DNA of 29,886 bases, taken from assembly GCA_937905985.1 (NCBI GenBank), contig CALCWC010000013.1:1-29886 (forward strand), given 5' to 3'. The notes under the pieces are model-generated. The model had not been told where the DNA came from and ran no database searches. It saw only the letters and a list, made by a program, of their open reading frames with translations. Source of the DNA: an uncultured Verrucomicrobiales bacterium (GTDB lineage: Bacteria > Verrucomicrobiota > Verrucomicrobiia > Verrucomicrobiales > Akkermansiaceae). Position 1 is the stretch's first letter. Each line of letters begins with the position of its first letter. Both the position numbers and the translations under genes were made by a program. Shown in pieces: positions 14,385 through 21,510 of this stretch.

Positions 14385-16823
14385 TCAATTATTGCGTCTC
14401 GGCCGGGAGGCATGGATGTGTTCCTGCCGAATTTCAGCGGCCCACTTTTGGAAGGAACGTGGCCATTTGGGGGCAACGTGGCTCACGTTCCACCCGCCCA
14501 CCCGGTCGGCGAGCTCGAGAGCCTCGGTGTATTCGCCGTTTTCCAGCATGAGGGAAATGGCCCCGGTGGCGGCGCGGTAGAGGAAAATCCATTCCTCGTC
14601 CTCTCTGTTGCGGGTGTGGAGGGCGGGGTTCATGGCAATGATGCTCTGGAAAGCCTCCAGCGCGGGTTGGGCCTCACCCATGCGCGTGCAGCGCATCCCA
14701 TGCGCCAGCAGCACCATGAACTGCCAGTCCCTCGGCAATTCGGAAAGCTTGTCGTCCACCAGCTCTTGCACGCAGGAGCGCGCCTCCGCGCGTGCCGCAT
14801 CATCCCCGGTGGACAGGGCGTTGGCCAGCACCAGGCGCGCCAGGGCATCCTCCTTGGGGGCGGGAGATTCCTCCTTCAGGAGCCGGCGCATGTCGTCTGC
14901 GGCCTCCTGCAAATCGCCGAGCCGCACGAGGCAGGATGCGCGGCGGATGCGCGCGTGCTGGGCCGTGGCCTTGTCGGCGTGGGCGGCGGCGCGCTCGTGC
15001 AGGGTGATGGCCTCTCGCAGGGCGGAGGGCGAGTGCCCCTGCGCGGTGCACTCCGCCAGCAGCATGAGCGCCTGCGGCTCGTGGTCGCCGCGCGGGTGGT
15101 CGGCAATGATGCGGCGCAGGAGAGCCATGGCCTCATCGCGGTGTTGCAGGGAGAGGGTCATGAGGGATGCCAGGTGCAGGCGCAGCGGGTCGGCCAGCTC
15201 TGCGGGCATCTCTTCCTTCTCCAGGGCATCCCGCAGTTCCGCGATGATGGCTTCGGCGGCTTGCTTGCGGGGCTTGGCGGCCTGGTAGGCGTGTTCCAGC
15301 GTTCTGTAGTATTCCAAGCGCAGCTCGGCCGGCATGGTGGATGCCATCTCCCGCAGGGATTGGGTTTGGTGCAGGGCTTCCTCCCCCTGACCGCGCACGG
15401 CGTCCGCCTCGCACAGCAGGAGCCGTGCGCGGAACGCGGTTTCGGCGTCCACCTGCGGGGATGCCAGCAGGGCGCGGAGCTCCTGCACGGCGCGCGGGAG
15501 GTTGGCGAACAAGGGGGAACAGAGCATCCTCTGCACGGCAACAAGTTGCATGCGGGCCTTCTCCTGGGAGGGAACGGAGCTGTCCGGTTGGGCGTTGGGA
15601 TTGTGCTCCAGCGTGTGGATGTAGGCGTTGTAGCGCGCGAGGCGCGGTAGGCTGCCGCCGGTGGTTGCGGTTTCCTCCAGCAGCTTCTGCCAGGCTTCAT
15701 CGGCATTGTCTTCCGCCAGCATGGCGCGCCACAGCCCGGCGTATGTATGGGCGCGCGCACTGGGCAGAGTGGGGGGCAGGGCCGGCAGCAGGCGGCGCGC
15801 TTCCTCCAGGAGGCCGCGCTGGTAGAGACTGCGGATTTGCTCCAGCAGGATGACGCCCGTGGCGGGCTCCTGCGGGTAGGCGGTGGCGGCGGTGTCCGCG
15901 CAGGTGGTGTCCAGCGGCGCGTCCAGCATGTCGTCGCGGTTCAGGAGGTGCTGGAGCACCAGCAGGGAGAGCGTGGCGCGCTGAGGGTGGCGCTCGGGGT
16001 CGCTTACCCAGTCGTTGAGCCGTGCGCGGGCGTACTCGCTGGTTTCAAACGCGCGGTGTGCCTTGAGCCGGCGGAACGCCTCGCCCAGCAGCGGGGAATC
16101 GGGGTTGGAGGCGATGAAGGTGAGCAGGGTTTCCTCTCCCTTGCCCTCCAGGGTTTGCAGGGTTTCCGGCTCGTTCGCCGAGGGCGCGTCGTCGTCATCG
16201 GTGGCGTCGGCGGCCGGTTTGGCTTGCGGCTTCTTGGAGGTTTGCCCTGTTGCAGCGGCCGTTTGGGCCTGTTTCTCGCGGGCGTAGAGCACATCCGCCA
16301 TAATGAGACGGGCTCGGTGGCGCACTTCCTGCGGGAAGTCGCGGTTGGCCTCAATCTGGCGGCAGGCGGCGCCTGCGGCGTCCAGCTGGCCGCGCAGCAG
16401 CATCTGCTGGGCCTCAAGCCACGCGATGGTGGGCTGCAGGGTGGCATCCTTGGCGGCGATTTTGTGCAGGGCGGCCATCCCGGTGGAATCCGCCTCCTCC
16501 AGCACGCAGAGCTGGTATTCCGCAAGTGACGCAGCCGCCAGCTTGGACACCTCCCCATCCGGGCTGTCCAGCAGGGATTGCGCCGTCTCCACAAAGAGCT
16601 GCGCCAGCCCGGAATGCCACGCGCTGTACAGAAGGGCCCGCGCCGCGAAGGGGTGCAGCTCATCCCCCTGCGGCACCTTGCGCAGCTCCTCCGCAGCCTG
16701 TGCGTAGTGTCCTTCCTCCGCCAGGCGGTGGCCCAGCGTGTAGGCGGCGCGGGCTGCGTCGTCCTGCGCCCCTGCGGCGAGGGGGAGCAGCATCAGGGCC
16801 AGCTGGAGGGAACGCAGTTTCAT
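14385..16823 (-). CDS. Exported helical-repeat (TPR-like) protein
   Basis: An 812-residue protein starting MKLRSLQLALMLLPLAAGAQ, a good signal peptide with cleavage near AGAQ. Almost the whole mature protein is alpha-helical with repeated pairs of amphipathic helices; typical units include AYTLGHRLAEEGHYAQAAEEL, RASCLVRLGDLQEAADDMRRL and GAISLMLENGEYTEALELADRV. These match tetratricopeptide repeat spacing and the Leu/Gly/Tyr/Ala positions. A low-complexity, acidic linker (about residues 185-215, Lys/Pro/Ala then DDDD) splits the protein into an N-terminal and a longer C-terminal solenoid. The role is probably protein-protein scaffolding in the periplasm. Its ATG overlaps the stop of the M23 peptidase gene (ATGA at 16820-16823), so the two are translationally coupled and probably act together at the cell wall or outer membrane. 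Confidence 0.85.
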   Translation of the reverse strand: MKLRSLQLALMLLPLAAGAQDDAARAAYTLGHRLAEEGHYAQAAEELRKVPQGDELHPFAARALLYSAWHSGLAQLFVETAQSLLDSPDGEVSKLAAASLAEYQLCVLEEADSTGMAALHKIAAKDATLQPTIAWLEAQQMLLRGQLDAAGAACRQIEANRDFPQEVRHRARLIMADVLYAREKQAQTAAATGQTSKKPQAKPAADATDDDDAPSANEPETLQTLEGKGEETLLTFIASNPDSPLLGEAFRRLKAHRAFETSEYARARLNDWVSDPERHPQRATLSLLVLQHLLNRDDMLDAPLDTTCADTAATAYPQEPATGVILLEQIRSLYQRGLLEEARRLLPALPPTLPSARAHTYAGLWRAMLAEDNADEAWQKLLEETATTGGSLPRLARYNAYIHTLEHNPNAQPDSSVPSQEKARMQLVAVQRMLCSPLFANLPRAVQELRALLASPQVDAETAFRARLLLCEADAVRGQGEEALHQTQSLREMASTMPAELRLEYYRTLEHAYQAAKPRKQAAEAIIAELRDALEKEEMPAELADPLRLHLASLMTLSLQHRDEAMALLRRIIADHPRGDHEPQALMLLAECTAQGHSPSALREAITLHERAAAHADKATAQHARIRRASCLVRLGDLQEAADDMRRLLKEESPAPKEDALARLVLANALSTGDDAARAEARSCVQELVDDKLSELPRDWQFMVLLAHGMRCTRMGEAQPALEAFQSIIAMNPALHTRNREDEEWIFLYRAATGAISLMLENGEYTEALELADRVGGWNVSHVAPKWPRSFQKWAAEIRQEHIHASRPRRNN

Positions 16824-17941
16824 TTGCGGCGCTTGCGTGCGGGGGTGGCGGGGGTGCGCCGCGCCGGCTGTGCAGGCGCGGCCTGCGGCGCGGACGGGGG
16901 CGCGGGGGCTGCCGTCACGCCGGGGATGAAGAGCATGTTGTTGACGTACTTGATGCCGGAGACGGTGAGGGCGGCATCCTTGGAGCTGTTTTTGACGCGG
17001 TTGACGGTGCAGTTCTGCTGCACGGTGGGCATGGGCTTGCAGGAGACGAGGACGGGTGCGGAGACGGGCTCCTTGCCGGGGTAGACGGCCACCGGCACGC
17101 CCTCTGCCGTGAAGGCTATCTCCAGCGAGGCCGGGCGTGTGCTCCAATCCCCCTTGTACAGGAACGGGTGGCGGTGCAGCAGGTCCATGGTGCCCACGCA
17201 GGGCACCCGCACGCGGTAATGCTCCGGCAGGGAGGACAGGTATGCCTTGAGGGAGATGGGCGCGCCGTCCTTGCATGCCAGCAGGAAATCCGCCGTGTTC
17301 ATACCCACCAGGTTCATGCCGTTGTAGATGCCGTGCTTGTTGAGCGGGATGCCCAGCTGGTCGTACGCGGAGTTGAGCAGCAGGCACACCTCCACGTGCA
17401 CGTGCGAGCGCTCGCGGTTGAGCCCCACGCCCGTGTGGCCCATGATGCCCAGCACGTTGCCGGTGCCCACCTGCTGCCCCACGCTGCAGCACACCTTGGA
17501 GAGGTGCGCGTAGAGGGTGTAGATGGTGCCGTCGGGCGTGTCGTGCGCCACCACCACGTAGTTGCCGTAGTTGCTGTCGCGCGGCACGGCGCTGGCGTGC
17601 ACCACGCGGCCGGGGGCCATGGGGCGCACCTCGTCCAGGGGCTCGCCCGCGGCGTCGCGCTGCATGGGTTTGATGTCAATCCCCTCGTGCAGGCGGCTGA
17701 ACATCACGCTGTTGTCCCCCGCGCGGAAGGGGTTGCGCACCATGCCGTATGTGCCGGCCTCCCAGGGTTTGGTGGCCTCGCCCTCGAACGTGCGGTCGCA
17801 GTACATGTAGAAATCATCCATGCGCCCCTCGAAGAGCGCGTGGTTGTCTGTGGGCGGGCGGAACACCGGGTCCTGCGCGCCCCAGGCGGTGCACAGGCAG
17901 GCGCAGAGCAGCGTCAGGGCGTGGCGGTACGGTTGGCGCAT
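16820..17941 (-). CDS. M23 (LytM/lysostaphin-like) peptidase, exported
   Basis: A 373-residue exported protein with a signal peptide (MRQPYRHALTLLCACLCTAWGAQ). The M23 zinc peptidase core is complete: HEGID (H85, D89), then GRVVHASAV, YGNYVVVAHD, YTLYAHLS (H146) and the metal/catalytic pair in SHVHVE (H180, H182). This predicts an endopeptidase cutting peptidoglycan cross-links or stem peptides. A C-terminal region of about 150 residues of unknown fold follows, ending in a Pro/Ala-rich basic tail (PAQPARRTPATPARKRRK) that could contact the wall or a partner. The gene lies 33 nt after the lipoprotein gene and overlaps the TPR-like gene by four bases, so the three form one operon. An intact metal site distinguishes it from degenerate EnvC/NlpD-type activators, though a regulatory role is still possible. 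Confidence 0.92.
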   Translation of the reverse strand: MRQPYRHALTLLCACLCTAWGAQDPVFRPPTDNHALFEGRMDDFYMYCDRTFEGEATKPWEAGTYGMVRNPFRAGDNSVMFSRLHEGIDIKPMQRDAAGEPLDEVRPMAPGRVVHASAVPRDSNYGNYVVVAHDTPDGTIYTLYAHLSKVCCSVGQQVGTGNVLGIMGHTGVGLNRERSHVHVEVCLLLNSAYDQLGIPLNKHGIYNGMNLVGMNTADFLLACKDGAPISLKAYLSSLPEHYRVRVPCVGTMDLLHRHPFLYKGDWSTRPASLEIAFTAEGVPVAVYPGKEPVSAPVLVSCKPMPTVQQNCTVNRVKNSSKDAALTVSGIKYVNNMLFIPGVTAAPAPPSAPQAAPAQPARRTPATPARKRRK

Positions 17942-17974
17942 CGGGCGGGGTGTGTTGTAGGTTCTTGCCGGGGT

Positions 17975-18514
17975 TTAGTGGCGGGCGCCGGGGGCGAGCT
18001 GGCGCGGGTCGCGCCCCTTCGTGGGCAGGGGGCGCGGGTTCTCCTCCAGATAGCGCTTCTTCTCCACCTCCGGGTGCACGGGATCCAGGTTCTCGCCCAG
18101 CTTCTTGAGGTCCCAGCCGTTCAGGCCGCCCCAGATGACGATTTGGCCGTCGTTGACCACATCCACTCTCATGGGCGGGAAGGCCAAACCGTTGAGCACG
18201 GGAAGGATTAGACGCCCGCGGTACTGCATGGTGACGGAGGCCAGGCGGTTGCGGAACTCAGGCTTGGTGTACAGGCGCACGCCGTATGAGCCGTCCTGCA
18301 TATCCATGAACGAGCTGAACTTCTCAAAATTTTTCAGGGTAAGCACGGGCATGCGGTTGTAGTAGTGCCCGTTGTAGGGGATGGAGAAGCGCAACCCCGC
18401 CTCCGCGGAATCCGCCTCTGTCAGGAAATGCACCGGGTACGGCTCCGGCGTGCAGCTGCCCAGCAGCACCGCCGCCCCGGCTAGGATGGTGTACATGTAC
18501 GATTGGCTTTTCAT
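17975..18514 (-). CDS. Small lipoprotein, first gene of the M23 operon
   Basis: A 179-residue protein with a clear lipoprotein signal peptide: MKSQSYMYTILAGAAVLLGSC, lipobox LLGSC with Cys21, followed by TPEP. The mature domain has alternating strands (GLRFSIPYNGHYYN, VTMQYRGRLILPVLNGLAF, QIVIWGGLNGWDLKKLGENL). The last part loosely resembles the alternating beta-alpha segments of SecD-type periplasmic domains, which I would not press. The C-terminus is Pro/Arg-rich and probably disordered. No family was recognised. Being first in the operon with the M23 peptidase and the helical-repeat protein suggests an outer-membrane-anchored partner of the peptidase. A TAGAAT -10 box lies at 18536-18541, and the IS left end is 42 bp beyond it. 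Confidence 0.8.
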   Translation of the reverse strand: MKSQSYMYTILAGAAVLLGSCTPEPYPVHFLTEADSAEAGLRFSIPYNGHYYNRMPVLTLKNFEKFSSFMDMQDGSYGVRLYTKPEFRNRLASVTMQYRGRLILPVLNGLAFPPMRVDVVNDGQIVIWGGLNGWDLKKLGENLDPVHPEVEKKRYLEENPRPLPTKGRDPRQLAPGARH

Positions 18515-18535
18515 GGCACTGCTGTATCACTCCCC

Positions 18536-18541
18536 ATTCTA
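18536..18541 (-). promoter_or_regulatory. -10 box of the lipoprotein/M23/TPR operon
   Basis: TAGAAT on the minus strand, 21 nt before the ATG at 18514. No good -35 is found at 16-18 bp. The DNA beyond 18582 is IS sequence, so any original upstream element further out has been displaced. Confidence 0.5.
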
Positions 18542-18582
18542 CCACCCGCCCCGCCCCATGGCGAGAAAAAAGACCATTTACT

Positions 18583-18596
18583 CAGGGCCGACGCAT
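18583..18596 (+). repeat. Left terminal inverted repeat of the IS
   Basis: CAGGGCCGACGCAT, matching 12 of 14 bases of the right end in inverse orientation. Confidence 0.75.
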
Positions 18597-18697
18597 TTAA
18601 TTTTTCTTGACAATTTTCAAAAGATGCGCATCCCAAACACCACTGCGAGAGTCAACAAAATATATTAAAATGCAAGTTTTTTTTGTTATTATTAGTA

Positions 18698-18725
18698 TTG
18701 ACTTTTGTTATATATTTGATATTAT
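18698..18725 (+). promoter_or_regulatory. Probable transposase promoter inside the IS left end
   Basis: TTGACT (18698-18703), 16-bp spacer, TATTAT (18720-18725), in the AT-rich left end just before the remnant N-terminal transposase codons. Confidence 0.6.
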
Positions 18726-18732
18726 CTCCGCG

Positions 18733-19839
18733 TTGAAAACTTTATAACTATTTCTCTGCAATAGAAGACAAACGTGTTGAAAGGGCAAAGAAACATAAAC
18801 TTATAGATATAATTGCAATTGCATTCTGAGCAGTTATATGCGGAGCAAAAAGCTGGTGCGAAATAGAGGAATTCGGAACTGTGCGCGAAATGTGGCTGCG
18901 CAAGTACTTGGAACTGCCCAACGGCATTCCGTCGCACGACACGTTCGGGCGCGTGCTTGGCCTGCTCGACCCCGGCGTGCTGGAGGAGAAGCTCATGGAG
19001 TGGATGCGCAGCGTTTTCGTCAAGAAGCCCGAGCGGGTTATCGCCATTGACGGCAAGACCATCAGGAGGACGCTCGACAAGGGCGACAAGGCTTTCGTCC
19101 ATATGGTCAGCGCCTGGTCCTGCGAGAACGGCGCCTCGCTTGCCCAGCTCGCCGTCGACGAGAAGAGCAACGAGATTACCGCCATGCCCAAGCTGCTTGA
19201 TATGCTCAATATCCGTGGCGCGGTCATCACCAGTGACGCCATGGGATGCCAGAGGGAGCTTGCGGGCTTGATCAAGCAGAAGGGCGGGGATTATATCCTG
19301 GCAGTGAAGGGAAACCAAAAGCTCTTGATGGAGGGAATCGAGGAGAGCTGCGCGCTGCTGCGCCCCGTTTCGCGCCACACGGAAACAGATTGCGGGCATG
19401 GACGCGTGGAAGTGAGGACCTGCAGCGTTTACAGGGATCTCTCCATGGTGCCCGGAGCATGGAACTGGGACGGCCTGGCGGCCCTCGTGCGCGTCGTCAG
19501 CACGCGCCACAACAAGAAAACGCGCGCAGAAACATCTGAGACGCGCTACTACATCACAAGCCTGCACAGGTGCTCCGCCGCCTTTATTGCAACGTGCATC
19601 AGGCAGCACTGGCAGGTGGAAAACAACCTGCACTGGGTCCTTGATTTTGTTTCCAGGAGGACACCGTCAGAAAGGCGTTCCAAAACGCGGCACAGAATTT
19701 TTCCCGCCTCAACCGCATGGCACTGGCGGTCGTCAAAAGCACGCCTGTCCCGTGCGGACGTACTAAAAGCTTGAAAGGAAGGAGATTACGGGCGGCTTGG
19801 TCTGTGGAGTTCCTTGAGCAATTACTTATCAATCTTTAA
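18733..19839 (+). pseudogene. ISAs1-family transposase, broken by a stop and a frameshift
   Basis: Joined across lesions, the frame reads like a full ISAs1 transposase (IS4-like DDE enzyme). The N-terminal part has NYFSAIEDKRVERAKKHKL then IDIIAIAF; next comes an in-frame TGA at 18827-18829 where relatives usually have cysteine in the (I/A)CAVICGA segment; then AVICGAKSW and the long open part from 18830. That part contains LPNGIPSHDTFGRV, IDGKTIRRT (first Asp), TSDAMGCQ (second Asp) and QVENNLHWVLDF. Near 19646-19652 one base is missing from a T-run, so the continuous frame leaves the family pattern. The next frame continues it as FQEDTVRKAFQNAAQNFSRL and stops at 19837-19839. The extreme 5' end may hold a third lesion: TTG at 18733 is in a different frame from NYFSAIED. 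The largest intact ORF starts at 18881. Confidence 0.85.
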
Positions 19840-20894
19840 CATGCGTCAGCTCTGGTGATTAAGGCTGGTTCACGCGAACTCTGCAAGGATTTCTCGATGA
19901 ATTCGTGGTGGTCCAGATACCACCTCACGGTTTTCTCTATGCCCTGTTCAAAGGTAGTGGCGGGGTGCCAGGAGAGTTCGCGTTGGAGCTTGGTGGAGTC
20001 GATGGCGTAGCGGAGGTCGTGGCCGGGTCGGTCTTGGACGTGCGTGATGAGGCGTTCGCTGGTGCCGGGGGGATTGCCGAGGAGGCGGTCCGCGGTGGCG
20101 GTGAGGATGCGTGCGAGGGTGATGTTGGAGAGCTCGCAGTTGCCGCCGATGTTGTAGGACTCTCCGGGTGTTCCGCGGTGGAAGACGGTGTCGATGGCTT
20201 CTGCGTGGTCTTCCACATAGAGCCAATCCCGCACGTTTTCCCCGCTGCCGTAGACGGGCAGGGGCTTGCCGTGGAGGATGTTTTGGATGAAGAGGGGGAT
20301 GAGCTTTTCCGGGTACTGGCAGGGGCCGTAGTTGTTGGAGCAGTTGGTGACGAGGGTGGGCATGCCGTAGGTGTCGTGATAGGCGCGCACGAAGTGGTCG
20401 CTGGAGGCCTTGGAGGCGCTGTACGGGCTGTGGGGGGCGTACGGGGTGTCCTCCGTGAACATGCCGCCGGTGAGGGGCAGGGCACCGTACACCTCGTCCG
20501 TGGAGACGTGGTGGAAGAGCTTTCCGTTCCAGTCGCCGTTCCACGCGTGGCGGGCGGCCTGCAGGAGGGAGAGCGTGCCCAGCACGTTGGTGCGGGCGAA
20601 GGTGAAGGGGTCTTCAATGGAGCGGTCCACGTGGGATTCCGCCGCCAGGTGGATCACGCCGTTGATGGCATGTTCCTTGAACAGGGAGCAAACCGTTTCA
20701 AAATCGCAGATGTCCGCCTGCACGAAGGTGTAGTTGGGGGCGTTCTCCACATCCCGCAGGTTGTCAAGGTTTCCGGCGTAGGTGAGCTTGTCCAGGTTGA
20801 CGATGCGGTAGTCCGGGTGCGCGGTGACGAAGCGGCGCACCACGTGTGAGCCGATGAATCCCGCGCCGCCGGTGATGAGGATGGAGCGTTTCAT
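19836..20894 (-). CDS. rmlB: dTDP-glucose 4,6-dehydratase
   Basis: A 352-residue extended short-chain dehydrogenase/reductase that converts dTDP-glucose to dTDP-4-keto-6-deoxyglucose, the second step towards dTDP-rhamnose and related surface sugars. The NAD-binding Rossmann motif GGAGFIGSH is at residues 9-17. LDKLTYAGNLDNL (34-46) and AAESHVDRSI (84-93) are typical of the family. The catalytic STDEVYG (131-137), with the Asp-Glu pair that marks dehydratases rather than epimerases, and YSASK (Tyr158, Lys162) are intact. The start at 20894 puts the glycine motif at the normal position. No rmlA, rmlC or rmlD is nearby. The last residues, from about RADAC, and the stop codon are encoded within the right end of the IS, so the natural C-terminus has been altered; the catalytic part is complete and the enzyme is probably still active. 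Confidence 0.93.
   Translation of the reverse strand: MKRSILITGGAGFIGSHVVRRFVTAHPDYRIVNLDKLTYAGNLDNLRDVENAPNYTFVQADICDFETVCSLFKEHAINGVIHLAAESHVDRSIEDPFTFARTNVLGTLSLLQAARHAWNGDWNGKLFHHVSTDEVYGALPLTGGMFTEDTPYAPHSPYSASKASSDHFVRAYHDTYGMPTLVTNCSNNYGPCQYPEKLIPLFIQNILHGKPLPVYGSGENVRDWLYVEDHAEAIDTVFHRGTPGESYNIGGNCELSNITLARILTATADRLLGNPPGTSERLITHVQDRPGHDLRYAIDSTKLQRELSWHPATTFEQGIEKTVRWYLDHHEFIEKSLQSSREPALITRADAC
19841..19854 (-). repeat. Right terminal inverted repeat of the IS
   Basis: On the minus strand CAGAGCTGACGCAT. It lies inside the 3' end of the dehydratase reading frame and encodes its last residues. Confidence 0.75.
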
Positions 20895-20913
20895 GTTCCC
20901 TGCCTGTGGGCAT

Positions 20914-20941
20914 AGTGTACCAAAAAGCGCCGCCTGTTCAA
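20914..20941 (-). promoter_or_regulatory. Promoter of rmlB, overlapping the upstream terminator
   Basis: On the minus strand, TTGAAC (20936-20941), 16-bp spacer and TACACT (20914-20919). The -35 box lies in the loop and 3' arm of the terminator hairpin of the tail-like cassette. The predicted start near 20907 gives a leader of about 13 nt. Confidence 0.55.
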
Positions 20942-20959
20942 GCCTGAACAGGCGGCGCT
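20921..20959 (-). terminator. Terminator of the tail-like cassette
   Basis: A perfect 15-bp stem (20926-20940 with 20945-20959), four-base loop, containing GCGCCGCCTGTTCA. On the minus strand it is followed by TTTTTGG. It separates the tail-like genes from rmlB on the same strand. Confidence 0.92.
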
Positions 20960-20979
20960 GCGCAGCATGCCGTGAAAGA

Positions 20980-21510
20980 TCAGTCCTGCGGCAGCTCATC
21001 CACGGTGGTGGCGGCGGCAATGGCGGCGCGCTGTTGCGTGGCGGTGGCGTACAGGCTTTGCCTGTATTCCTTGAGCGCGGCGGTGATGGCGGCCACCTCT
21101 TGCGATGCAAGCGTGTGGATGCCGTCTGCTGCGTCAATAAAGGTATCCCCGACTGCCAGCCCGCCCGCGTTGATAAGCGCGTTGCGGTCGTACACAATGC
21201 CAGCGGGGAAACCCTCGCAAGGTATCGTCTGGCGCGCGTCCAGTACGGCATCCAGCCTGTCCTGCACAGTCTTCAGCGCGTCCTTTTTCGCAGCTGCCAG
21301 CTCCCACGCCTCCCACGTCTCCGTGATAGCCGCGTCCTCCTCCGCGTACCCCTTGCGGTAGTAGCGGCCAGGTTGCTCCACGGCCACCAGCTCCTTGAAC
21401 CCGTGCGCGGCGGCGTACTCCGCCACCTGTGCATCGGTCGGGTTGCTAATGTTCGGCACGCGCCCCATCATGCGGAGCGCACCTGATTCTAATTTTGCGT
21501 ATGTCTTCAT
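20980..21510 (-). CDS. Phage-tail-associated-like small protein
   Basis: A 176-residue cytosolic protein beginning MKTYAKLESGALRMMGRVPNIS and continuing with NPTDAQVAEYAAAHGFKEL. The second half is helical, rich in Ala, Gln and Glu, and includes a W-E-A-W segment. The combination of a short strand-rich N-terminus, a 'position/length' motif and a helical tail ending in a short acidic C-terminus (TTVDELPQD) resembles small proteins that follow tail fibre genes in prophages (DUF4376-like layout); this is a weak resemblance, not a firm assignment. The start at 21510 overlaps the stop of the preceding gene by four bases (ATGA). An upstream in-frame ATG at 21660 would overlap the preceding gene by 150 bp and is rejected. 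The hairpin terminator lies 20 nt after the stop. It may be a fibre assembly factor. Confidence 0.7.
   Translation of the reverse strand: MKTYAKLESGALRMMGRVPNISNPTDAQVAEYAAAHGFKELVAVEQPGRYYRKGYAEEDAAITETWEAWELAAAKKDALKTVQDRLDAVLDARQTIPCEGFPAGIVYDRNALINAGGLAVGDTFIDAADGIHTLASQEVAAITAALKEYRQSLYATATQQRAAIAAATTVDELPQD

Larger units (their letters stand above)
18583..19854 (+). mobile_element. Decayed ISAs1-type insertion sequence, 1272 bp
   Basis: The element is bounded by imperfect terminal inverted repeats: CAGGGCCGACGCAT at 18583-18596, and, read inward on the minus strand, CAGAGCTGACGCAT from 19854 to 19841 (12 of 14 match). The length and the single DDE transposase gene fit the ISAs1 family. 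No target-site duplication is seen: the ten flanking bases are accatttact on the left and gtgattaagg on the right. The left third (to about 18870) is strikingly AT-rich while the rest is GC-rich like the host. The transposase carries a premature stop and a frameshift, so the copy cannot move by itself. Confidence 0.8.

Noticed and set aside
11645..14551. A 968-codon plus-strand open frame across the lipoprotein and adk genes
   Set aside because: It runs through two recognisable minus-strand genes and two terminators and is low-complexity in composition.
16526..18211. A 561-codon plus-strand frame opposite the M23 and helical-repeat genes
   Set aside because: Antisense to an intact peptidase with catalytic motifs; no domain of its own.
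18827..18829. TGA in the transposase as a selenocysteine codon
   Set aside because: Although relatives may have cysteine there, no SECIS-like hairpin was seen and the gene also has a downstream frameshift, which favours decay.
18573..19864. A target-site duplication around the IS
   Set aside because: The ten bases on the two sides (accatttact and gtgattaagg) do not match in either orientation.
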